Shown: piece after piece, positions 58,481 to 64,000 of the stretch | Layout: every line of letters begins with the position of its first letter | Numbering within the stretch: the first letter of the stretch is position 1 | Assembly (NCBI RefSeq): GCF_003719305.1 | Contig: NZ_RARC01000014.1 | Coordinates: 62,001-126,000 of the forward strand | From: Mycolicibacterium stellerae | GTDB taxonomy: Bacteria > Actinomycetota > Actinomycetes > Mycobacteriales > Mycobacteriaceae | Direction of reading: 5' to 3' | Length of the DNA stretch: 64,000 nt | The notes under the pieces: generated by a model | Database searches by the model: none | What the model saw: only the letters and a program-made list of their open reading frames with translations | What the model was told of the DNA's origin: nothing | Translations under genes and position numbers: made by a program

Positions 58481-59682
58481 CGGTCACCGGCCAGGATCAG
58501 CGCGACCTGCTCGCTCATGATGCCGCCGTTGCCCGTGACGAAGGCCGTGTTGCAGTCGCGCACCTGCGCATCGCCCGAGCGGCCCATCACCTGGCGCGCA
58601 CCGTCGACGACATGGTGCATGCCGCCCGCCATGCCTGCCTGCCCGTACGACAGCTGCCCGCCTGCCGTGTTGACCGGGAAGTCGCCGCGGAAGGTCAGGT
58701 CGTGCTCCGTCAGCCACTTCATGCCATCGCCCTTGCCGCAGAAGCCCGCGTCCTCGAGCGTCATCAGCACGGTGATCGTGTAGCAGTCGTAGATCGACGC
58801 CATGTCGACGTCTGCACGCTGCACTCCCGCCATCGCGAACGCCCGTTCCGCCGCGCGGGCGATCGGCGTGTGGATGAGGTCGTCGGCATATGTCGGCGTC
58901 TTGAACCGGATATGCTCGCCGAACCCCTTGATCCACACCGGGCGATGACGAGCACTGTGTGCCACGTCGGCGTTTGCGATCAGCACGCCCGCGCCGCCCT
59001 GCACCCGCATGACCGTCTCGAGCATGTGGATCGGGTCGGCGATCACCGGGCTGTTCAGCACGTCGCCGACGGTGATCGGCTTGCCGTGGAACACCGCGCC
59101 GGGATGGGCGCAGGCGTTCTCGCGCTGATGAACCGCGATACGTGCCAACGCCGCTGCGTCGTAGCCGAATTCGTGCGCGTACCGCGCAGCGATCTGCGCG
59201 TAGGGGCCGTTCTGCCCGACGTTGCCGTACGGGATCTCGAACTCGGCCTGCGGCGAGCCGTAGTTGTTGCTCGACGCGCCGTACCAGCTGAGCTGCCGCC
59301 CTGGCTTGGCCTCCGACCGCGGAATCTCGGTCGAGCCGGGCATGACGACGAGGACCGCGTCGCACTGACCCAGCTCGACGGCCGCGGCGGCCCGCCACAC
59401 CATGCCTGCCGCGGTCGCACCGCCGAGGTCGACGCGGTCGCCGAAGTCCAGAGGCAGGCCGAGATATTCCGACAGCGTCGCGGGTGCGAACATGTTCGAC
59501 TCGGCGATGCCATGTGTCGAAAGGCCGTTGACCACAGTGGGATTCACTCCGGCGTCCTCGATCACCATCTTCGCCAGCCGGGCGTATTGATCGAGCGTGA
59601 ACGACGGCGGCCCGCTCTGCCGCTTCTCGGCGGGCAGTTCCGCGATCCCGACGATGGCCGCCTCGCCGCGCAGGCCCGTCAT
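58477..59682 (-). CDS. Thiolase-like aldolase, Ltp2 type
   Basis: A 401-residue thiolase-superfamily protein of the SCP2/Ltp2 kind. The nucleophile Cys of true thiolases is missing (LGGATAAGM, about residues 87-94). The tyrosine positions used by Ltp2 for retro-aldol cleavage have counterparts in SIYDCYT (Tyr298) and GGQLSYGQ (Tyr346). Ltp2 cleaves the C17 side chain of steroid-CoA thioesters. The ATG overlaps the stop of the MaoC gene and the stop overlaps the DUF35 gene, its probable partner. The exact residue correspondence is my alignment by eye. Confidence 0.85.
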   Translation of the reverse strand: MTGLRGEAAIVGIAELPAEKRQSGPPSFTLDQYARLAKMVIEDAGVNPTVVNGLSTHGIAESNMFAPATLSEYLGLPLDFGDRVDLGGATAAGMVWRAAAAVELGQCDAVLVVMPGSTEIPRSEAKPGRQLSWYGASSNNYGSPQAEFEIPYGNVGQNGPYAQIAARYAHEFGYDAAALARIAVHQRENACAHPGAVFHGKPITVGDVLNSPVIADPIHMLETVMRVQGGAGVLIANADVAHSARHRPVWIKGFGEHIRFKTPTYADDLIHTPIARAAERAFAMAGVQRADVDMASIYDCYTITVLMTLEDAGFCGKGDGMKWLTEHDLTFRGDFPVNTAGGQLSYGQAGMAGGMHHVVDGARQVMGRSGDAQVRDCNTAFVTGNGGIMSEQVALILAGDR

Positions 59683-60095
59683 GCCTCACCCCGCCGCGGC
59701 AGTGCGACGGTCGCGGTGCCAGGCATCAGCACGTCGTCGCCACGTTTGCAGAAGACGTCGACGTCGACGAGGCCGTCCGGCCGCTTCGCTGTGACGACGC
59801 CGCCAAACGTCAGCTCCTGGCCGGGCAGCGCGATCGCGCGGTTCTGCACCGAGAACGCCACCAGCCGCCCGTCGCCGCCGATCCAATCGGTGAGCGCCCG
59901 CGACAGCAGCGCCGCCTGCAGCGGGCCCTGCACGAGCACGTTGTCGTAGCCTTCACGGTCGCGTGCCCATTCCTTGTCGTAGTGGATGCGATGCCCGTTG
60001 TAAGTGGCGGCGCTGAAGAAGAACATCTGCGTCTCGTCGACGGCGACCGTCAGCGCGGGGATCGCGTCGCCCGTGTCGACGTCCTCGAAGTACAC
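59679..60095 (-). CDS. MaoC-type hydratase (catalytic half, ChsH1-like)
   Basis: A 138-residue hot-dog hydratase. The catalytic stretch FSAATYNGHRIHYDKEWAR contains the His/Asp region of MaoC enzymes, and the strands VLVQGPLQAALLSRAL and VAFSVQNRAIALPGQELTFGG follow. I place the start at GTG 60093-60095, which has GAGGGA upstream and begins YFEDVDTGD as family members do. The frame remains open up to an ATG at 60198-60200 that overlaps the upstream stop, but this extension would translate a long hairpin element. The partner is the non-catalytic MaoC encoded upstream. Confidence 0.82.
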   Translation of the reverse strand: MYFEDVDTGDAIPALTVAVDETQMFFFSAATYNGHRIHYDKEWARDREGYDNVLVQGPLQAALLSRALTDWIGGDGRLVAFSVQNRAIALPGQELTFGGVVTAKRPDGLVDVDVFCKRGDDVLMPGTATVALPRRGEA

Positions 60096-60106
60096 CTGCG
60101 TTCCCT

Positions 60107-60168
60107 CGCGAGCAGACGCAAAAGTACCCGTTTCCCCCTCCTCAGGGGTACTTTTGCGTCTGTTCGCG
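60107..60168. repeat. Long hairpin between two operon cistrons
   Basis: A 23 bp left arm (60107-60129) and a 23 bp right arm (60146-60168) pair with a single G/T mismatch around a 16 nt loop. The arm reads CGCGAGCAGACGCAAAAG in its outer part. The region is open in the frame of the MaoC gene downstream. It resembles a REP-type or IRU-type palindrome rather than a terminator, because no U-run follows. It is the only intercistronic gap over 100 bp in an otherwise overlapping operon. Confidence 0.85.
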
Positions 60169-60196
60169 GGTATGTGGCTCGCGGGCATGTGGTGAG

Positions 60197-60700
60197 TCAT
60201 GCGGGCCTGGCGATCATCGACGTCGTCGCCTCGGCGAGAAGCTCGCGGTGCTGGTTGCGGTACTCGGCTCGCCAGGTCACCAGCACGAATCTGCCTGAGC
60301 GGCCGTCCTTTTCGACGATCGAGTCGACGGTGCGCGTCATCTCGACCTCATCGCCGTGATACGCGGGCAGGTGAAACACCGTGCTTTCGCCGCCAGCCAT
60401 CCGTCGCGGGGCGCGCGGGAACGCCATGCTGCCCGTCACCGCACCCGACGATCCGTCGGGCCGCAGGCCTCCCAACGCCGCCACCCCGAGGATCGCGTAC
60501 TGCAGATACAGCGGCGGGCACACGATGTCGCGGTACCCGTGCCCTCGCGCATATACGGGGTCGAACCACAGCGGGTTGTGGTCGCCGACGGCGGCGGCCC
60601 AGCGCTGCCAGTCCCGTCGGTATACCTCGCCGGTAGCGACAGCGACGACCTGACCGATCGTCGCGGCGGACTCCGGGTCGACGAGGCTGTCGGCCGTCAT
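60197..60700 (-). CDS. MaoC/FAS1-type dehydratase domain protein (ChsH2 N-domain-like)
   Basis: A 167-residue hot-dog protein of the FAS1-like dehydratase N-domain type. The motif AAAVGDHNPLWFDPVYARGHGYRDIVCPP keeps Asp and Asn-Pro of the R-hydratase motif, but the catalytic His is Trp, so this half is probably non-catalytic and works as a heterodimer with the next gene. In M. tuberculosis ChsH2 this domain carries a fused DUF35; here it does not. Its start overlaps the upstream FadE stop (ATGA, 60697-60700). Confidence 0.85.
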   Translation of the reverse strand: MTADSLVDPESAATIGQVVAVATGEVYRRDWQRWAAAVGDHNPLWFDPVYARGHGYRDIVCPPLYLQYAILGVAALGGLRPDGSSGAVTGSMAFPRAPRRMAGGESTVFHLPAYHGDEVEMTRTVDSIVEKDGRSGRFVLVTWRAEYRNQHRELLAEATTSMIARPA

Positions 60701-61716
60701 CGATTGGCCTTCCAGTCCATCTCGCCCTCAAGCCATTTCGCTGCGACGTCGGCGCCACCGCCGAGCGTGGACAAGATGCGAGCACGCTCGGAGAACTTGT
60801 ACAGGCCGGTGTCGACGACGTAGCCCATGCCGCCGTGCAATTGATGCGCGTCCAGGGTGATCTTCTTGACCTCGGCGGCGCGCATCCGTGCGACGGCTGT
60901 CTCCCGCGTTGCGGCACGGCCCCGTCCGATCCAGAACACCGCCGACTGCGCGGCGAGCCGAGCCGCCGCCAAGGCGATATGCATGTCGGCCACCAGGTGC
61001 TGCGCGGCCTGGAACGACGCGATGGGCCTGCCGAACTGCTCGCGCATCCTGGTGTAGTCGACGGTGCGATCGATCACCGCCTCGCCGACGCCGACCAGGT
61101 CCAGACAGTCAAGTGCCACAATCGCATTCGCGACTCGGCGCAGCTGTTCGTCAACGGCGGGCATCGGCTCGTCGACCACCACTTCGTCGAACCGGACCGT
61201 GGACGCCGCGAACCCGCCCATCATCGGCACGGGTTCGATGGTGACACCGGATGTCTTGGTGTCGACGGCGACGACGCCCGCGTCGGCGGTCGTGACGATC
61301 ACGTCGGCGACATCCGCATCGGCGACGAACTCCGCGACGCCATTCAGCAGCCAGCGGTCACCGTCACGTCGCCCCCGCAACCGCGGCGTCACGTCGGACG
61401 CGTCGCGCGGATTGAACAGCGCACAGCTGCCACGCACCTCGCCGGAGGTCAGTCGAGGCAACCAACCCGACCCGACACCGAGAAAGTCGACGGCCATCGC
61501 CGCGTACACCGTGCTCTGAACGACTCTGGGACACAACGCTCTTCCCGCTTCGACGCAGAAGACGCCCACGTCGCCCAGGCTGCCGTCGATGACCAACCCG
61601 AGCACGCCCGCCTCGGCCAGCGTCTTCCACTGCGCGTCCGGCTCGAGTTCGGCGGCCAGCACTCCGCGGCACATCGCGGCCAGATCGCGTTCGTCTTGAG
61701 AGGGAATCACTCGCAA
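60697..61716 (-). CDS. Acyl-CoA dehydrogenase, FadE28/ChsE1-like subunit
   Basis: A 339-residue short acyl-CoA dehydrogenase. RTVDYTRMREQFGRPIASFQAAQHLVADMHI and QLHGGMGYVVDTGLYKFSERA are conserved FAD-binding blocks. The N-terminal domain is reduced and the usual catalytic Glu region (LxxERxxL) is ALDCLDLVG here, without Glu. This fits the ChsE1 half of an alpha2beta2 steroid-CoA dehydrogenase whose catalytic base lies in the partner. The initiator is TTG at 61716 or GTG at 61710; neither has a strong ribosome binding site, and the FadE stop is only 4 bp away. Confidence 0.85.
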   Translation of the reverse strand: MRVIPSQDERDLAAMCRGVLAAELEPDAQWKTLAEAGVLGLVIDGSLGDVGVFCVEAGRALCPRVVQSTVYAAMAVDFLGVGSGWLPRLTSGEVRGSCALFNPRDASDVTPRLRGRRDGDRWLLNGVAEFVADADVADVIVTTADAGVVAVDTKTSGVTIEPVPMMGGFAASTVRFDEVVVDEPMPAVDEQLRRVANAIVALDCLDLVGVGEAVIDRTVDYTRMREQFGRPIASFQAAQHLVADMHIALAAARLAAQSAVFWIGRGRAATRETAVARMRAAEVKKITLDAHQLHGGMGYVVDTGLYKFSERARILSTLGGGADVAAKWLEGEMDWKANR

Positions 61717-61720
61717 GGCG

Positions 61721-62848
61721 TCACCGACCGTACGACGGCATCTTGTGGCCGCGCTGGGCGATGACGTCGCGCAGCACTTCGTTGGTGCCGCCGCCGAACC
61801 GCATCAGCGGAGACACCCGGTACAGCCGCTCGAAGAAGTTCCCGATGCGAAGCCCGTCCGGCCCCAGCAGGTCGATCGCCAGGTCAGCGATCCGCTGCCG
61901 CAGCTCGCTGGTGAAGATTTTCTCGACGCTGACCTCGATGCTGGGAATGCGACCGCTGTCGAGCAGAGACGCCGCCTCGTAGCCCATCAGCTTGGCGACC
62001 TCGACGTCGGCCTCGGCCTGCGCGAGGCGCCTGCGGAACACCGGGTCAGGCGAGCCCGCCATCGCGATCAGGTCGTCGAGCGCGCGCCGCAGGTCGCCCG
62101 CGTTGGTCAACGCGCCGCGCTCGAGGTCCAGCGCGCCGGTGATGTAGGTCCACCCGGCGTTGACTTCACCGATCAGGTTCGTCACCGGCACGCGCACGTC
62201 GTTGAAGAACGTCTCGTTGGTGCGGTATCCCGACCATGCGATCAGCGGGTGGATCTCGATACCTTGGCTATCCACCGGCACCGCGATGACCGAGATGCCG
62301 CGGTGCCGCGGTGCGTCGGGATCGGTTCGCACGCAAAGCCATTCGTGCGTCGACCGCTGGGCCCCGCTGTTCCAGATCTTCGACCCGCTGATCACCCACT
62401 CGTCGCCGTCGCGGACCGCGCGGGTACGCAGGCTGGCCAGGTCCGTCCCGGCGTTGGGCTCGGAATAGCCGAGCGCAAACACGATCTCGCCCCTTGCGAT
62501 TCCGGGCAGAAACTCTTTCTTGTTCTGCTCGGTGCCGTGCCGCATGATCATCGGCGCGATCGAAGTCACCGTGAGGTCGGGGCCCGGCACACCGGCATAC
62601 TCGAACTCGCTCATCAGCAGGTGCTGGTGCGTCGGGGTGAGGCCGAGGCCGCCGTACTCCGTCGGCCAGTTCAGCCCGAACCAGCCCTTCTCGCCGATCT
62701 TGCGGCGGAAGGCCGTCAGCTCGCCGCCCTGGTACTCGAGTCCGTGCTCGGCCATCTCGGCCTTCAGCGCCGGGGTGACGTTCTCTGCGAGGAACTGCCG
62801 CACCTCGCCAACCCATGCCCGCTGCTCGTCGTCGAGCTCGAAGTCCAC
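61721..62848 (-). CDS. Acyl-CoA dehydrogenase, FadE29/ChsE2-like subunit
   Basis: A 375-residue acyl-CoA dehydrogenase. ALGYSEPNAGTDLASLRTRA and ISGSKIWNSGAQ bind FAD and substrate; LDLERGAL contains Glu243, at the place of the catalytic base in FadE29-like enzymes; the C-terminus MRFGGGTNEVLRDVIAQRG is typical. Together with the FadE28-like protein it should form a heterotetramer that unsaturates a branched or steroid side-chain CoA. The GTG start (62846-62848) opens the igr-like operon of seven genes. Confidence 0.88.
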   Translation of the reverse strand: MDFELDDEQRAWVGEVRQFLAENVTPALKAEMAEHGLEYQGGELTAFRRKIGEKGWFGLNWPTEYGGLGLTPTHQHLLMSEFEYAGVPGPDLTVTSIAPMIMRHGTEQNKKEFLPGIARGEIVFALGYSEPNAGTDLASLRTRAVRDGDEWVISGSKIWNSGAQRSTHEWLCVRTDPDAPRHRGISVIAVPVDSQGIEIHPLIAWSGYRTNETFFNDVRVPVTNLIGEVNAGWTYITGALDLERGALTNAGDLRRALDDLIAMAGSPDPVFRRRLAQAEADVEVAKLMGYEAASLLDSGRIPSIEVSVEKIFTSELRQRIADLAIDLLGPDGLRIGNFFERLYRVSPLMRFGGGTNEVLRDVIAQRGHKMPSYGR

Positions 62849-63189
62849 GCAGGCGACACTATCGAGAAGTCGTCCACGACAGCGAGCGAACGGGTGACGT
62901 CAACGCGGCTCGTCGAGCCCTTGTGATGAGCCATGCCATGTCGCCGGTGGCGCAGACCATGTGACGGGGAGCCCGCCTAACAGCGAATTTTTCGCTGGTA
63001 CTGAAAGGTCGACGAGTCGAGCGAAACTTTCGCTCAGAGGCGGGCGCTTAGAGTGCCGGCCATGTCGCGGCGGCGTTAGGCGTGAAGAACGTCCCGCCGG
63101 TGCGGGGCCGGCGACTGTTCGACGGTCGCGCATCGACGGCTCGCCTGCCTCGACATGCGAGATCGGAGAACCTGCCCGATCCTTGGTCA
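62849..63189. other. Intergenic divergent promoter region with double-hairpin element
   Basis: 341 bp between the FadE29-like gene (minus) and the NCS2 permease gene (plus). Apart from the element at 62971-63045 I see no gene or tRNA. The promoters of both neighbours should lie here. Confidence 0.5.
62971..63045. repeat. Double-hairpin intergenic element, copy D
   Basis: 75 bp. Outer arms GCCCGCC (62971-62977) and GGCGGGC (63039-63045) are perfectly complementary. Hairpin 1 is CAGCGAA-TTT-TTCGCTG (62981-62997) and hairpin 2 is GAGCGAAA-C-TTTCGCTC (63019-63035). It has the same length as copy B and the same layout, but different hairpin stems. Confidence 0.82.
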
Positions 63190-64000
63190 ATGACGGCGTC
63201 AACGAGTACCGCCCCGAAGAAGCGGGTGCACCCGGTCGACGAGGTGCTGCCCCTCCCCAAGCTGGCAACCTACGGCTTCCAGCACGTGGTCGCGTTCTAT
63301 GCCGGCGCCGTTCTGGTGCCGATCCTCATCGCCGGCGCCATCGACCTGCCAGGCGAAGACCTGGTCAAGCTCATCACCGCCGACCTCTTCACGTGCGGCA
63401 TCGCCTCGATCATCCAGGCGGTGGGCTTCTGGAAAGTCGGCGTGCGACTCCCACTCCTCCAAGGCGTGACCTTCGCAGGCGTCTCGCCCATCATCGCCAT
63501 CGGACTGGCCCACGGCGGCGGCGCACCCAGCCTGCTTTACGTCTACGGCGCCGTCATCGTCGCAGGCATCTTCACATTCCTCATCGCGCCGATCTTCATC
63601 AAGCTGCTTCGCTTCTTCCCGCCCGTCGTCACCGGCACGCTGATCACCATCATCGGCCTGTGCCTGGTGCCCGTCGGGGCACACGACGCCGTCACCAACC
63701 CGCACACCGGCGAGGTCGACCCCACCAACGTGCGTTGGTTCCTCTACGCGCTCGGCACCATCGCGATCATCGTCGCCATCCAGCGAGTGTTCCGCGGCTT
63801 CCTGGCCACCATCGCCGTCCTGCTCGGCCTCATCATCGGTTGCGCGGTGGCATTTGCGTTGGGCGACATGAACTTCGAGAAGGTCGGCACGGCGTCGGCG
63901 ATCGGCTTCACCCAGCCGTTCCTGTTCGGCATGCCCAAGTTCGACTTCGTCGCCTGCCTCACGATGATCATCGTGCTGCTCATCACCGCTGTCGAATCCA
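63190..64000 (+). CDS. NCS2 nucleobase permease (xanthine/uracil type), 3' end outside window
   Basis: The first 270 codons of a nucleobase:cation symporter-2 permease, running off the window end without a stop. After a polar N-terminus (TASTSTAPKKRVHPVDEVLPL) comes YGFQHVVAFYAGAVLVPILIAGAI, the typical helix 1 with the QH motif, then LITADLFTCGIASIIQAVGFWKVG, VRLPLLQGVTFAGVSPIIAIG and FFPPVVTGTLITIIGLCLVPVG. The layout favours the xanthine/uric acid branch over uracil, but the substrate-defining last third is not in view. The ATG at 63190 is chosen as the first in frame before helix 1; no strong ribosome binding site is seen. Confidence 0.88.
   Translation, partial: MTASTSTAPKKRVHPVDEVLPLPKLATYGFQHVVAFYAGAVLVPILIAGAIDLPGEDLVKLITADLFTCGIASIIQAVGFWKVGVRLPLLQGVTFAGVSPIIAIGLAHGGGAPSLLYVYGAVIVAGIFTFLIAPIFIKLLRFFPPVVTGTLITIIGLCLVPVGAHDAVTNPHTGEVDPTNVRWFLYALGTIAIIVAIQRVFRGFLATIAVLLGLIIGCAVAFALGDMNFEKVGTASAIGFTQPFLFGMPKFDFVACLTMIIVLLITAVES

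Noticed and set aside
56674..59949. Two long plus-strand frames (56674-58107 and 58612-59949) in the igr-like operon
   Set aside because: Antisense shadows of the FadD and Ltp2-like genes with Arg/Val/Asp-rich translations and no motif.
1..64000. Search for tRNA, rRNA, insertion sequences, prophage genes and CRISPR arrays
   Set aside because: No recognisable cloverleaf, transposase, integrase or regularly spaced repeats were seen by eye on either strand; small non-coding RNAs cannot be excluded.

Overview
This 64 kb window is high-GC actinobacterial chromosome, almost certainly a fast-growing Mycobacterium/Mycolicibacterium-type organism. The reasons are a virS-mymA-lipR-sadH block in the M. 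tuberculosis gene order, a P450 with the CYP125 sterol-hydroxylase sequence pattern, an igr-like set of paired FadE, paired MaoC, Ltp2-like and DUF35 genes, mycobacterial-type Ala/Pro/Thr-rich envelope proteins, and dense operons with ATGA/GTGA overlaps. I see no rRNA, tRNA, phage, transposase or CRISPR. The window opens inside thiC and closes inside an NCS2 nucleobase permease.

Layout. 1-5.5 kb: thiC 3' end, a carbonic-anhydrase-like/NmrA pair divergent from an HxlR regulator with a clear palindromic operator, a LysM-esterase fusion followed by a truncated M23 peptidase remnant, and a tandem ABM-like protein. 5.5-9.8 kb: virS divergent from mymA-lipR-sadH. 9.8-13.6 kb: a GntR regulator divergent from aldolase, MFS transporter and nitrilase genes. 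13.6-17.3 kb: a three-gene glycan module (GT4, alpha/alpha-barrel glycosidase-like, GH130-like). 17.8-27.2 kb: envelope and housekeeping-type accessory genes (cNMP-binding protein, beta-lactamase-fold lipoprotein, low-complexity membrane protein, multipass membrane protein, TenA-like, DUF4407, DHFR-like, PPOX-like). 27.3-38.3 kb: one 11-gene catabolic operon on the minus strand combining a Rieske oxygenase, a ribose-type ABC importer, amidohydrolase, alpha/beta hydrolase, Rid protein, GntR regulator, FAH-family protein and FAD monooxygenase. 38.5-49.4 kb: DeoR regulator divergent from a nine-gene sugar operon (GatZ-like, AgaS-like, BadF/BadG-type kinase, DMT transporter, GH4, ABC importer with its own ATPase). 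49.5-56.5 kb: a hydrolase, an MFS exporter, a BVMO-esterase pair, a CYP125-type P450 and an SDR remnant. 56.5-62.8 kb: a seven-gene operon resembling the steroid side-chain (igr) operon plus a FadD ligase.

How the genes fit together. The window is dominated by catabolic operons each paired with a dedicated regulator. The best candidates for undescribed biology are the 11-gene mixed oxygenase/ABC/Rid operon, a possible galactosamine-to-fructose-6-phosphate route that uses GatZ without a GatY aldolase, and the igr-like paralogous operon. At the DNA level, a family of about 75-78 bp double-hairpin elements recurs in intergenic gaps (17.6, 23.5 and 63.0 kb, with a half copy at 49.4 kb), and a separate long hairpin sits between two cistrons of the igr-like operon (60.1 kb). 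Functional statements rest on recognised family features; substrates are inferred.
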